Shown piece after piece: positions 1 to 12,560 of a DNA stretch of 42,011 nt. The stretch is taken from contig NW_019775700.1 of the NCBI RefSeq assembly GCF_001039355.2, forward strand, positions 205,753-247,763, read 5' to 3'. This DNA comes from Lingula anatina. Its lineage: Eukaryota; Brachiopoda; Lingulata; Lingulida; Lingulidae. The notes under the pieces are model-generated. The model did no database searches, was not told the origin of the DNA, and saw nothing but the letters and a program-made list of their open reading frames with translations. The position numbers were made by a program, and so were the translations under genes. How positions within the stretch are numbered: position 1 is the first letter of the stretch; the number at the start of each line of letters is the position of its first letter.

Positions 1-183
1 AGAGAGGCAAATAAACTTTCACTTTTATCTGATACACTTACCAAACCACATATCTTTGTATGTGTTCTGAGTTAAAGAGAAAGAGAAGGGAGAGATCGAG
101 GGAGGGAGGGATTACACTGTTGCTATGCTTACATCTAATGTAAGTACTGATATGTGTGTGTGTGTATGGCTGTATTCCCAGAG

Positions 184-341
184 CTTTTAGATCGATCTAT
201 CCCCGCGGGGAGTCTCACTAGATTACTGTCAGAAATTCCGGCTTTAATGTCCGTCCCGACAAGCTGTAAGGGGGTAATTAACTTTCGTGTCGGCTGACAG
301 CTATTTAGCGTGAACCCCCAGGGAGTTAGGTCGATCTAAAG
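184..341. repeat. Possible small MITE with imperfect inverted ends
   Basis: The left end reads CTTTTAGATCGATCTA. The right end, read on the minus strand, is CTTTAGATCGACCTAA. These are about 15-bp imperfect inverted ends around a 158-bp stretch that is richer in GC than its surroundings. No second copy occurs in the window and no target duplication is clear, so the call rests on the ends alone. Confidence 0.3.
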
Positions 342-372
342 TAGTTCGATCTAATCTCTGGAAATGGGGTCT

Positions 373-376
373 ATGT

Positions 377-407
<31 letters not shown>

Positions 408-410
408 GGG
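373..410. repeat. (GT)n followed by G20
   Basis: A run of GT dinucleotides passes directly into 20 consecutive G. Shorter poly-G runs occur near 17148-17160 and 17382-17394. Confidence 0.95.
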
Positions 411-3201
411 CAGAGTAGGTGGAGAAAATTTCCATAGTCTTGCTTATGTAGTGAAAGTACTGGTATTTATTCTTTATCAGGTAGTGATGCTAATTTTCTC
501 ACTATGCATGCTTGTTTGTTTCATAACAAAATCAAACACTTCTGGGTATTTCCTGCCTTGCTAATCTTTTTAGCATGTTTAAAAACTCTGTTGATTTGCA
601 TGACGATGTTAATTGGATAAAATAATTATGTTTATTAATTTTGGTGTTTTGCTGCAGGTTTTTCTAAAAACATATGACACAACAGTTAACAGACTTTCTA
701 GAGTTGTGGATAACTGGGCCTTAGCTAAACACTCCCTTCAGTTAGACCATAACTCTCCATCTTTCCCTCACTGGCAGTTTATATATGTGGTCCGCAACTG
801 TGAGCTTTAATGATTTATGATAAGATTTCTGCCCTGTTCGCACAAAACAGCATTTGGAGTGATCTCATTCCATGACAGGTTTGGCCCAGTTATCATCCTA
901 CTGCTCATGTTTGTTGTCTTGTTTTAGAGGGATCAGATTGTATAGGTACCAGTACGTCTGGCTTGTTATCAGCATGGGGTAATGCAATCCACCCCTTGTA
1001 ATATCGGAACAGAATTAATTCAAGAAGCAATCGTTCTGAGAGAGTGCATCCCAAATAAATCTGTGTGAACACACAACTTTGCAGTATTATTTACCTGTCT
1101 ACCTGTGAATAAGATGAGATATTCGTCAGTCTGCCGGACGAAGAGCAGACAGAGGGGCAGCAAGGGTGAAGGAGGGGACAGGTTTACACCTCATTACCTC
1201 TGCCAAAAATACTTCCACCAAGCAGTTAATAGTTTGCCCATTTTTGGTTTAACTAGTTAATAGCCTAACTCAGAAAGTTCTGGGCTGATTATTTGATGGT
1301 TTTTTCTTAGGGTGATTGGGTAAGAAGCAGGCTAGCCTGGATTCCATGGGATTTTGCTTTTTTTTTTCATCAGTTGAATTAAATTTATAAGTGCAATGAA
1401 AATGAAAACTTAGCTGGCTGGGTACTTTTCTAGCATTCCATTATAATTATTTCATCTGAAGCCTGACTTGAAATGTCAATCTTGGCATAAGTTATTATTA
1501 TTAACTTCACCAGGTTTTATAAAGGCCCAAGTCTAGTTTCCTATTAAATTGTGACTACTTGACCTTGTGCCATGTGTTTCAGCAGTATATTATGTAAAAG
1601 TTAATATGAATATTATTTCTAGGCAAAAGACTTGTAATGTACTTAGGTTGTAGCAAAATGTCACAGTGCATTGAAAGCAGTTACTTCTATGCTGGCAATT
1701 ACTGCTGGGATGTGAGTGTTATGCTCCGGTAAAGTTTATGGTAAAGTTTACGATGTGCTCTGAATCGGGTCAGATTTCAGTTGAATGTCATGGAGACACA
1801 ATGCTCCATAGAAATGTGCCCCGGTCAGTGGCATCTCTGACCCTGCGAACTGAAACATAAGGCTGTCTGTCGTTCCATTTTACACAGGTCGAACTGCCGC
1901 TGTCAGCCATACAGATGCTTGAGAGGTCTCTGGTAATTATTATATATAGTAGAGAGACCATCTGGATCGAGTACCCTGTCAATCCCCGACCAGTGAATTA
2001 AGTGCAGGTCTCTAAGCTAGGCATTGCTGTTTTCACCAATATATCTGCTAATAATGAGTGAATGCTTTCACTAGTAGTCTAGTATAATTACATCCAGTAT
2101 AATTATTACAGTGAGAAATGCTGGCATGCCAAAGCATTTACCAGAACATGACAAGAGATAGCAGGTTACTGGCCACATTTACTTATATGTAACAATCTTG
2201 CCATTGTATCGCATAGACATTGGAAACTCTCTAATATAAGCACCTGGCCAGCTAAAGTGATCACTAACCATGTTTCTTGAGAGGAAATTACACAATTAAA
2301 AAGATTGGCTAAATCAAATGATATTTTATGGTGAGACCCGTCTTCAAAATGTTGTCTAATTGTGCTCTCTCTGCGTGTACAGTGTGCACAAGTTCTCTTC
2401 TTCCTCTACAGAATAATTCTTATAAACGTCAGCGTTCTTGTTGATTGATACCGTGTGGGCATCATGGGTCGTCCTCAGTTTACCTAGTCTCTATGCACTC
2501 AACACACATAGGCCAAAAGTTTCCTCCATTGGTTCTTACTTAGCTTACTTTTGTAGCTGATAATTAGAGTGACTGTATGCTTTAATTATAGCTGGAGGAG
2601 ACTGGAAGCCACTTAATATTTCTATGACCTCCTATGAAGCTTGCTAATGAATGTGAAAAATAATTCTGTTGTTGGGATCACTTTAAAAATGAGAAATGCA
2701 AAGAAAAAAGACGAGAAATGTAAAGTCCAAATTGAAATAGTGATGTATTTCAGAAAGCAATGCTCCATTTCTGTATTTTATCATCACTACAGAGCCAGGG
2801 ACTGACAGCTTCCACTTTGCTGAAAAGCTAATTACGTCAACTTGTGCTATATTTCAATATTTCTTGGAAATATTATGAAAAGTGGAAGAAGACTGAGATT
2901 CTTGGAAATGCTGTTAATACCATTCCAGCACCTCCCCTAGGCACTAAATTCTGGGGAGCTGGCCACATTGATTAGTAATTATAAGTAATTCACATGCCAG
3001 GGAATGATTTTCTGAATTGAAGTTAATTAGTTTGAGCTGTGGCAGATGTGACGTCTTGACTGTCCTGGCCTGGAAATGGCAGATTTTGTTTCTTACTCGA
3101 TACCATGTCATAGAAGTTGTTAAAAGAGAAGTCTGCAAATTTTTTTCTTTCTTTTTTTTTTTTTTACTTTGAAGTTGAAGGGTCACAAGTCCCCTCCTCC
3201 A

Positions 3202-3260
<59 letters not shown>
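3202..3260. repeat. (CT)n(CA)n compound microsatellite
   Basis: About 8 CT units are followed by about 21 CA units. The long histidine/threonine-rich frames reading through it are artefacts of the repeat. Confidence 0.95.
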
Positions 3261-3262
<2 letters not shown>

Positions 3263-3504
3263 TCCAACCTCAAGACACGACACCAATGTGTTCTATGAGA
3301 GGCCTTCTGTCATGTTCAGCCTACATTATTGTACTAATACACAGCTTTCTATAGCTCTGCACGTTCAGTTTTATGCATTTAAAAGCATTTTTTCATGGTC
3401 TCTAGATAGGATGATAAAATATAATTATAATTTTTTCCTTAGAGACTAAATAACATCAGTCAAACATGCCGTTTAGGTCCACCACCTGTGTACTTAGTCT
3501 CTAT

Positions 3505-3679
3505 GGCCCCATTCAGGATAGGGGACTAACAAGTCCAAGGTTTAAATATGGCCACCCACTACAAAGCTTGCAGTTTAATCTGCGATTAGACACTGAATAG
3601 ATATCCCGTGGGGAGGTATTCAGGTGGGTCCGCCATATTTGACCCTCAGACTAGTTAGTCCCCTATTCTGAATGGGGCC
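3505..3679. mobile_element. 175-bp Harbinger-like MITE
   Basis: The ends are 26-bp inverted repeats with one mismatch. The left begins GGCCCCATTCAGGATAGGGG and the right, on the minus strand, begins GGCCCCATTCAGAATAGGGG; both continue ACTAAC. Flanking trinucleotides are TAT and TAA, close to the TWA target duplication of PIF/Harbinger elements but not identical. The interior word ATTAGACACTGAATAGAT also occurs in the MITEs of intron 3 of the three sulfotransferase copies, so this is the same family. It is too short to code for a transposase. Confidence 0.8.
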
Positions 3680-3748
3680 TAAGTAAAGAATTATTCTATA
3701 TCATCTTGTTCAGTTCTGCAGAATTATCATGTATATTTCCAGACAAGA

Positions 3749-4956
3749 ATGGGTAGCAACAAACTGGTGGTTGTCATCTGTGGGGGAGGCAATGGCGCCC
3801 ATGCCCTGGCTGGAATCGCGGGCTCCAAGGATGATGTCGAGGCTCGTGTTCTGACCCTGTTTGCAGACGAGGCTGAAAGGTGGACCAATACCATGAAGAC
3901 GAATGACTTTGTTGTGAATTTTACTGAAAATGGTTCTTCACTGAAAGCCAAACCAGCTTTGGTTACCAAAGACCCCAAGGTAGGGTAGCCATAAGTTTAT
4001 CACAAGATGGTGCAGATTTTTTTATTTTCATTTAAAAAAAATAAGGTAATTTTGACATTTTTGTTGTTATTATTATTATTATTATTGAGAATGTTTTCAG
4101 ATAACTTAATAAGAGAAAATTGTCTTTATAAAACGTTATTACAACTCAAATATTTTGATTATCAGATTCATTAAGTTTATTTGTGACATATTCTGCTCTA
4201 TTTTTTTTTTTCTTAATTGCCTTCTAATAAATTTAAAGTTTCAATCCCTATGAAATCAGAGCAGGAGAGGACAGTGAAATCAGCTGAGTGCACAAGTGGA
4301 CATTTCTTGGTGGTTGAAATGCTGCCTTGGATAGGAAAAAATACTTTAGTTTGCTTCCAAAAAAGTTTAGTCAGCTACTCTTCAAAATATTGGGAAGAAT
4401 GTATTACTAGCAATTCTTTAGTTAATACATTCGTTCTAATACACTCTTGATGTTGTCTGCAAAAATCATTTTCCAAATGTCATTTAAATGACAAAAAATT
4501 CTTCTTCATGGTAACTGCTGATTCCATTGTTGACAACATTTTTGACTGTACCTGTTGACATTTCTGAACCAGAAATTCAATATTTTTTTTCTTGGCAGTT
4601 TTCAACCGCAAATGTAGTCCATACCATTTCTTCCTACTTTTTTTCTCTGAGTCCAGGCATGAAAGTGTGTAGATATTAAGATAATTCATTGTATGTCAGG
4701 TGGCGGGGGAGGGGTGCCACATCATCTACCTGGTGGTGCCGGCATTTGGACATCGCCAGTACCTGGAGGCACTCAAGCCGTACTGCAGGAAAGGAACCAT
4801 CATTGCAGCAATGCCTGGTGCACCAGGGTTTGAGTTTGAGGTTTGTAAGCTTTAATTTCTACCTGGGCTTGATCTTCTCAGAGGAAAAAGTGCTACTTTA
4901 CCAGGTTTACTTTCTTAATTAAAAGCAGATTATGGATATTTCTCTTCCTTGGTCAC

Positions 4957-5020
<64 letters not shown>

Positions 5021-8000
5021 GTTACTAATACAAAGCTAGCCATATGATGTGGGGATTTAGTCCTTTCTCAGTTGTAAAGTAGCTTTCTTCAAATTTCTCC
5101 ATTATAACAGAGAGAGTCTCCCTATCAAATTTCTAAATTGCATTATTCAATTTACTTTGAAAGCTTGACAGGAAAGTTAATTGAATTTTAAAGGGTATCT
5201 CCATTAAGGATTTTCAGTGATCTGTTTTAATGCCTAGTTCTCAGCCCAATTTAATATGAGGTAAGCTGAGGTGAAATAGTAATTACTTTTATATTTCCAT
5301 TACCTTATAATCATGAAAACCAATGGCATTTTGATAAAACCTTGTTTATATATATAAAGTGCCAATAACAGGGTACAGTTGTCTGTCTTTCAGTTGCTTT
5401 TATTTTTTACCATGATTTTTAAGCATTATAGCTGCTATAGTTGTATGTATCTCTTCAAATATCAGGCAATTTATCAAAAGCTGTCATTACATGTATAATA
5501 AGTAACAACCACCTTACTCCCAAAAACTTATTTGTTTCAAACCCTTATCAGAATTTTTTCAGGTTTTGCAAACAAAACATTATTTTGTGAAGTTTCATTT
5601 TGAATTCTAATTAGCAAACTCCTAGATTTGAAAAATCTCAAAAAATTATAACCAGATGCAAAATGTAATGTATGGGTTTATTGCAGCTGGTCCTGACTCC
5701 ATGACTGATCTCTGGAAATGATAAAATGAAATAATATTCAAATTCTTAATTCTTCTCAGGTGAGGGAGATCCTTGGAAAGCAATTAGCCAACGATTGCAT
5801 CCTCATGTCCTTTGAGTCTCTACCGTGGGCGTGCCGTATCACAGAGTACGGGAAGGGAGTAGATGTGCTGGGAGTGAAAGGGTTTATGAAAGGATCTATG
5901 CATGGTGAGGGAGGACCCACGGTGCTGGGAAACTCACCTCTGGAAGCCGTCACCTACGGACAAGGAAGCTTAGGTATTTTACTAGTTCACTGAACTATTT
6001 TGCTGGAATTGATCAAATCTGTACCTGGGTGTGAAAATCTTGTCAGTTGCATGGCCAATTTGATATCATTGCTCAGATGTAGCATCATTGACTAGCCAAA
6101 GTGCTGTCAAGAAGGATGTTATGTTTAATCCATATCTGGACTAAGAATTCTGAAAATCTATCAGTTGATGATTGCTGTGGCCATAATTATCGCTCTACCA
6201 TATATGCAATCAAAGTCCTATCTTGAAAGATACAGTGTTTCATACTTAATATAAATAAGAGGCTTTAAGAGGGTTAGATCAGAACAAAGCTTGTGTCAGT
6301 GCTAGTATTTGTTACTAAGACTCAGAAAGTCAGGTAAGTACAGAGTGGTATAATTACCTGTACATTGTTTGTCAGCAGAGGATTTCTCTGAATTCATTGT
6401 AAAAGGGTCAGTCCTGGATAAAAGAACAGATTTAAGCTTATGTTTCATAATTCTCTCCTACAATAACATACATCCTTATTTACAGTAAACAAAAATCAAT
6501 CATTAAAGTAAAATAATAAATTGGTAAAATTCTGATTAATTTTTGTGGTTTAATATCATTGGACGCCTGTTTTTGTGTCCATGTACGTGCTCACCCTGCA
6601 CTTCACAAATCACTGGGGACTAACATTGGCTTTGGCTTTTTTCCACTGATCTCTCAGCCTCAGGGTGCTATATTATACAAATAATACATTATTAGTTCAT
6701 GTTATATAATTTATTTCATACATTTTTATATAATGTTTTTACCTCAAATAATACATTGTTAGTTCATGTTATATAATTTGTTTCATACCTTGTTATATGA
6801 TATTTTACCTTAGTTATTATAGTATACATTGTTATACATTGTTAAATAATGTGTCTTTACCTCTGTCAATTATATTAGTATATATAAAATTGTTTTACAT
6901 TGTTATATAATGTCTTCACCTCAGTTATAATAATATTCATTTTTATATAATGTGTTTAACCTCTGTTCTTGCAGGTAACCGACCTACATTGATATGCAAG
7001 GGACACCTGCTGGGCACCACGCTGATTGCAATCAACTCCTACCTCCACACCACCATCATGTATGGCAGGTGGCATGACTGGGACGGCAAACCGCTGGCCG
7101 AGAAGCCGCTGTTTTATAATGGCCTGGATGAGGTCACTGCCAAGATGTTGGAGGATGTCAGCCAAGAGATTCAGAATATTGCCAGGGAAATTGAAAAACG
7201 GAGGCCTGGCACTGATCTCTCCCAAGTGGTCTCTGTTAGAGACTGGTGAGTGTGCATGTGTGTGTGTGTGAGTGCATGCGTGTGTGAGTGTGGGGGTAAT
7301 TGTGTGTGTGTGTGTGTGTTAAAGAGAGAGCTGGTGTGTGTGTATGTGTGTGTGTATGTGTGTGTGAGATGTTGTGTGTGTGTATGTGTGTGTATGAGAT
7401 GGGGTGTGTGTGTATGTGTGTTGTATACAAGATTGCACATGCTTGTGTATGTGAATTTGGCATGCTTGTATGTGTACGTACCTTATTAATTGTTAATCAT
7501 CAAGTCATTGATAATACTAACAAATAGTAAAACTGGCAACTGTGGATTCAGTGGTTGACAACATATGAGACCACAGCTGTATGCATTCTTTTCTTGGTAG
7601 TTTCTCACCTTGGGCATAGAACTGTTTCATGAATACTTTTGTTGATATTTAGTTATAAATGATGTGACTTCTCATGTCTTTCAAGTAAGTAGTCTTTGAA
7701 ATCATTGTTAGCTATCAGAAGCTTATTGACACCTGTACTTGTTGATGATGTAAACGTATTGTTTGTTGTGTTAACAGGTACTTGGATACTTGGCCGAACC
7801 ACATCCCAGATAAGACCAGTATCTATACCATCCTCCGCACACACAAGAGCTACCCAGGTCTCGTTCATCCCATGGAGCCCAGTAAGGACGGAAACGGATT
7901 TGTCCCGCTTTTCACCCAGAGGTACCTGACAGAGGACATCCCCTTTGGCCTCACCGTCACTCGCGGCATCGCTGAGATTGTTGGAGTGCCCACGCCCAAT

Positions 8001-8141
8001 ATTGATAAGATTATCCTGTGGGCACAAGGGGTGATGGGTAAGGAATATATGGTGGACGGAAAAATGGCTGGAAAAGACATCGGAGAAACTCGCAGCCCGC
8101 AGAGATATGGTTTGAAAACAGTGGATGATCTTCTGGGGTAG
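3749..8141 (+). CDS. Opine (octopine/tauropine-type) dehydrogenase, five exons
   Basis: Coding exons are 3749-3979, 4700-4840, 5760-5973, 6975-7245 and 7778-8141, all with GT-AG introns. Joined they give 1221 nt, 406 aa plus TAG, the usual family length. The protein starts at an ATG with a Rossmann NAD-binding segment (ICGGGNGAH, residues about 10-18), then VVPAFGH and SFESLPWACR, followed by the C-terminal octopine-DH domain with the pattern N-x3-H (about N216-H220) and a conserved tail (VGVPTPNIDKIILWAQ, PQRYG). The family reductively condenses pyruvate with an amino acid (arginine, taurine, alanine or others) using NADH, which keeps cytosolic glycolysis running without oxygen. The amino-acid substrate cannot be read from the sequence, so octopine versus tauropine or strombine is open. 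Reading frame and splice phases are intact, so it looks functional. A 5' untranslated exon further upstream is possible. Confidence 0.95.
4959..5018. repeat. (CT)30 microsatellite in intron 2
   Basis: About 60 bp of pure CT in intron 2 of the opine dehydrogenase gene (intron 4841-5759). The rest of that intron is AT-rich and featureless. Confidence 0.95.
6667..6974. repeat. Degenerate AT-rich tandem repeat reaching the exon 4 acceptor
   Basis: At the 3' end of intron 3 (5974-6974) about five units of 52-75 bp follow each other. The first two share AATACATT(A/G)TTAGTTCATG and all share a TTATATAATGT-like word followed by ACCTC or ACCTT. The last unit ends AACCTCTGTTCTTGCAG, which is the splice acceptor of exon 4, so the acceptor lies inside the repeat array. 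Confidence 0.75.
7246..7436. repeat. GT-rich degenerate microsatellite starting at the exon 4 donor
   Basis: Intron 4 (7246-7777) opens with the donor GTGAGTGTG and runs straight into about 190 bp of interrupted GT repeats. The long cysteine/valine frames here, and the His/Thr frames opposite, come from the repeat. Confidence 0.9.
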
Positions 8142-8885
8142 ATGAAAAGATGATGAAATTTTTATGATTTTTTTTTCTGTGGATATTTTGTTACGAATGC
8201 TTGGTTATTAAGGATTTGGCAGAATTTTTTTCTCTTGTAATGACTTGTTTGTTTGTTAAAAATGTGATTTTTTTTAAAAAAAAGAGGTCCTTTGAAATTA
8301 AGAGATCCTCCAAATGAGGGCTGACCCTTTGTTGTTTGAAAGTCTTCTGTTTATTGTTTGTTGTATTTCATTTACTGACGTTTCATTTCCTATTCTTTTG
8401 GTAATTTTTCCTTCTTTTTTTTTAACAAGAATGTTAAAAATATCCCCTTCTGGTGTGTTATGTTGATGCTATGTATGTTTCATTAGGTTGTGTTGCCCTC
8501 TTTTTGTCTAGTAAATTTTTGTCTTTTTGGAGATTGAGATGCTCTTCTAAAGCTGTCAGATGACATTACATTTCACAAACTGAATAGCAAATGAATATGT
8601 GACTGGTTAGAATTTTTTTTATAAAGACAATCATTTATCTATGCTTATCCTCATTCACAACACTAGCTAATAGTATTAATTAAATCAAAATTTTATTAAT
8701 GAACAGTATACTTACAAATTGTCCATTTTTCAAATAATTATCCATAAACTTTTATATTATCTTACACTTAGAAAGAACACAATGCTTTTTACTTTTACTA
8801 AATTAAATATATATAATAATGTTTTGTAATTGCTGTTTACCATATCTTTAAAGACTTACAATAAAAAAGTAAAAGATTTAGCTGT
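8142..8885 (+). other. Probable 3' UTR of opine dehydrogenase, poly(A) signal at 8860
   Basis: AT-rich DNA follows the stop codon with no reading frame of note. The first AATAAA hexamer on this strand after the stop that I found is at 8860-8865, about 720 nt downstream. It is followed by GT-rich sequence, as expected past a cleavage site. The end of the transcript is inferred. Confidence 0.5.
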
Positions 8886-10685
8886 AAGCTGGTGATATTG
8901 TAACACAGGAATTTTTATGATCAGTATTGAGCATCAAGTCTCAGTATTAGTTGTACAGTGGGATAGGTTTATTACCATACATTTACACTAAGACTACTTA
9001 CAAACCAGCTAGTATTATTTTTACCTTGAGAAAGGAGATGTTGATCAGTAGGCGTGTTGGGGGGATGCCAAATATTTCCTGTTCGTAAGGTTCATTAGTG
9101 ATAAGCTTTGATAATGAACAAATTGTAGGTGAACGTGCTACAAAACATTTCCTGTTATGGTAATGCCTACACACAAATTAATCTGTATTATAACAGCATG
9201 GAAGTAAATCATTCACTGCACAGTAATCAATATATATATCATATATATGTATGCCTATGTACAGTCATTGAGACATTGGGGCTCTAAGAATACCAGTATA
9301 ATATGCAGTCCAACTGTCACTATTTTACCTTAAATGACAGGTTCTTCCTTAGTAGATGCAGCGTATGGGTATTTTTATTAGGGAATTCCAAATTATATAG
9401 TTTTCAGACTGGTTTTTCATTTGATGAACAGATTAAAGTGTTAGATTGTGTCTTAGTTAGAAAAGGTGAATTTATAGCTGTTTGGATGCAGTTTTCAAAC
9501 TTTAAATTTTTTTTGTGTGATTGACATTTTAATTTGAATGTGCTTAATATATCTTATAGAAAAAAAGAAAACATGGGAAAAGTGTAAAAGAGGGCAGATT
9601 AGCAGAGAAATGCAGGGGTTTATACCAATAAGATTACCAAAGCCAGCAAGTGAACAGCTGTAATACGCCTCTCATACCAAGATACGAACCCAATCTCACC
9701 TCAATTTTCTTATGCATGCAGTTAAATTTCTTGAGATGCCATAAGTCAAAACTAGACTCTAAATATCTTATTATAATACCCAAAGGGTGCTCAAAATAAG
9801 TCGACAAAGAACTCTGTGATACGCAGTTTTGTACTTTCGTCCTATTGTAAAAGAACAACTTGGCTTTTTTAATGCAATAGCTGTGCATTCTTTATCTAAC
9901 TTGAGGTTTTAGAAAGGGTGATACCCCCATAGAGACACAAGCATGGCATAATGATTATGATTCTAGTTCTGCTGCAGTGAGGAGATAGGAAGTCTGGACC
10001 TCACGGCGTAAAAATAGTCAATTTGGAACTGTGTGAACCGAGCAGTATGTATTTCTAATGGATATATCCTCATCTAGTGCTAACATTTGAAGGGTTAAGG
10101 TAGATTTGGGATGTTTTCGATTTTCTTGTTTTATATAACACTTATTCTTTTCCATGTGATACTGCACAGTTCTTGTGTTTGATGATTGTGGGAGAAAGAC
10201 GTTGATGAAGTCAAACTGCTGACCATTTCATTTCTTGTTTCAACTGCCTATAGCAAGTACAATCATGACTTTTTGTTAGTTATCAGCTTTAATTAGTAAT
10301 GTTGATTTCCTTTATGTGTGGTAATTTTGATCAAACTTTTTAGTGCTTTTTTGTTTGCTTTTGAACAACATCCTCACTTCTAAAGTTATTCTACCAAAGG
10401 TTTTGAAGATTTTTTATCATTTATATCCCCACCCTAAATGTACTACCCTATCAATAAATTCAGATTAAAAATGCTTTCTTTTTATGTGATGAGTGCAAAG
10501 TTTTAAGTGCATGGAAAATATGTGCAAATAATGGGGAACATGTTAATTAAGCTGTAGTATTCAATGAGAAAACATACAGAAGATATGGCCTGTTGCATTC
10601 TAAGCCAAGGTACCAAAATAGATGAGGAAGGATTGTGTTGGAGTTGCACACCTAACACAATGAACTTTCACTCCGAGAACACAGA

Positions 10686-11062
10686 CCTCCACCAAGGCAG
10701 CAAAGTCTCCATCCAATGCCGTTTCACTCCTAAATTTTCATTCTATAATGATTTAGTTTTTAGATTATTGATTATTGATCCAGATCACCACCAAAAACTA
10801 ATCATCTGTTCCTTGGCCCACTTCTGACAGTTCCTGAAAATTTCATCAAAAATTGGTCCATAACTTTGTTTTTTGATTTTTGGTTATTGATTATTGATTG
10901 ATTATTGATCCGGATCACCACCAAAAACTAATCACTTCTAAGTTTACCCATTTCTGACCTACCCTGAAAATTCCATCGAAATTCATCCATAACTTTTTGA
11001 GCCATGTTGATGACAAACAAACAAACAAACGGGTGAAAACATGACCTCCTTGGCAGAGGTAA
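10686..11062. repeat. Old dispersed repeat with ACCTC...GAGGT ends
   Basis: The block starts ACCTCCACCAAGGCAG and ends TCCTTGGCAGAGGTAATTA. It contains two imperfect tandem copies of a segment with ATTGATTATTGATCC(A/G)GATC, ACCACCAAAAACTAATCA and CCATAACTTT, followed by (AAAC)n. From memory this matches a widespread repeat tail (CCATAACTTTT...ACAAACAAAC...CCTTGGC(A/G)GAGGT) in many animal genomes. I cannot assign its class from sequence alone. Confidence 0.6.
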
Positions 11063-11196
11063 TTACTAGTATGATATCTCAGTGTTTGTCAGCTTCATGC
11101 CAAGGACCACACATTTTCTCAATATCATTTTTAAAAAATTCCCAGTACCATAGCAAACAGAAACTCATAACAGAAAAAACAAGTGTTTCAAAAGCT

Positions 11197-11202
11197 TTAT
11201 TC
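11197..11202 (-). promoter_or_regulatory. Candidate poly(A) signal of the EFHD-like gene
   Basis: TTTATT on the plus strand gives AATAAA on the minus strand, about 2 kb downstream of the EFHD-like stop codon at 13221. The choice among possible signals is a guess. Confidence 0.35.
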
Positions 11203-12524
11203 ATATGGTGAACATGCAAAGTGATAACAGTAACCATGGCAATGATCACCTTGGTAACAGAGCCCATCATGGCAACAATAACAATGACGAATGAAGACAA
11301 TGAAATATAATATATAAACCTAACAAGTTGTTGCAACACTAATATACTTTTAAATCTTGAACATCAGAAACATTAAACATGTATTTTCTTTCAAGTCTAC
11401 ATCTTTATGTTGGATGGTAGTAAATATACTGTAGATGATCACAAATTGACATATTCTATGTCAACATCTTACAAGATCTGGAAGAAATTTAACAAGTTAC
11501 AAAAACCTGGAGCTGAGTGTCCTTTACACGGTCTACCCTCACCTCAAACTAGAGGATCAGAGAGGCTATACCGTCTCCTGGGCATGTACCACCAGCTGGA
11601 CTAGGCACATAAAAGTCGCGTGTTGTCTTTTGTTTACTCCCATCTCAAATTACTCAAATCAAATGCACAGAAAATTTGAATTTTCCCCCTAAATTCTCTC
11701 ATATTTTAGACTAGGGGTTTTTAACCCACTGTAGTCTGCCTACAGCATCATTTTAACCAGATTCAGAAAAACGTTCTCTACATTATGGGACTTTGGTGGA
11801 GTATGTTATTTGACACATCAGTCATACATTGGGATCACAGTTTGGCAAACATTAAGTAGCAGCCCTCTTGACATTGAAACATTAACATATCTCACATTAT
11901 TTTCTCATTTAAAAGATAAAAGTCAAAAGATTCTTATGGAAGAAAAGTCAGTTATTTTGTTCAGAACAATGAGGTATGTTTTGCCCATTTTTTTCAACAT
12001 TTGGAATTCATAAGATCATGTACTAGTTGCATAAACGTACACAAAGGTTGAGGTAAAACCTACACAATGCCACCGCTCCACTGTGAGAGCTGCTGAGGTT
12101 GTTATTTTATACAAACTTCTACAATTTCTCCAATATTTTGATACAGATATAGTCTTCAATACCTGCACACAGTGTCTAATTGAGCCAAAATGGGAAGTAC
12201 TTCACTTTCAAAATGCCTGTAACATATTTTTCTGTATCACTGAGCTGAAGCTTCCATGGTGTATAGAATTTTCCATTAAAAAAATCAGACTTGCCCACAT
12301 AGACATGCAACAATGCACACAGAGGCTCATCAATACATCCCCTGGGGAACACTGATCACAACTTTGTCAAACATGTAACATATTTCACATGAATCAACTC
12401 ATTTTAAGCACAAATAACTGAGTATTAAACTTTGCAAACATTGACCCATTCAAATACATCATTAAGCCTTTGCCTTTAACCTGATGTTCTCAAGTTAAAT
12501 CTTAACCCTCCTCCATATCCTTAT

Positions 12525-12560
12525 CCCCCCCCCCCCCCCACACACACACACACACACACA
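12525..12560. repeat. Poly-C followed by (CA)n
   Basis: Fifteen C followed by about ten CA units. Confidence 0.95.

Larger units (their letters stand above)
1..3748. other. Upstream non-coding DNA
   Basis: No exon-like reading frame was recognised here. Open frames are short, low in complexity or without recognisable protein similarity. The stretch holds a GT/poly-G tract (373-410), a possible small MITE (184-341), a CT/CA microsatellite (3202-3260) and a clear MITE (3505-3679). The promoter and any untranslated first exon of the opine dehydrogenase gene should lie here, but I could not fix a start site. Confidence 0.6.

Noticed and set aside
7171-7489. Long overlapping frames rich in Cys/Val or His/Thr on both strands
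   Set aside because: They are translations of a GT/CA microsatellite in intron 4 of the opine dehydrogenase gene.
3749-8141. Bacterial (Ti-plasmid type) octopine/nopaline synthase or bacterial contamination
   Set aside because: Four canonical introns and microsatellites within them show an animal nuclear gene.
10564-10827. 87-codon frame
   Set aside because: Its second half lies in the dispersed repeat at 10686-11062, and the peptide has no family features.
11407-11604. 65-codon frame with a plausible ATG
   Set aside because: It shows no motif, splice context or similarity I recognise, and probably lies in the 3' UTR or intergenic DNA of the convergent region.
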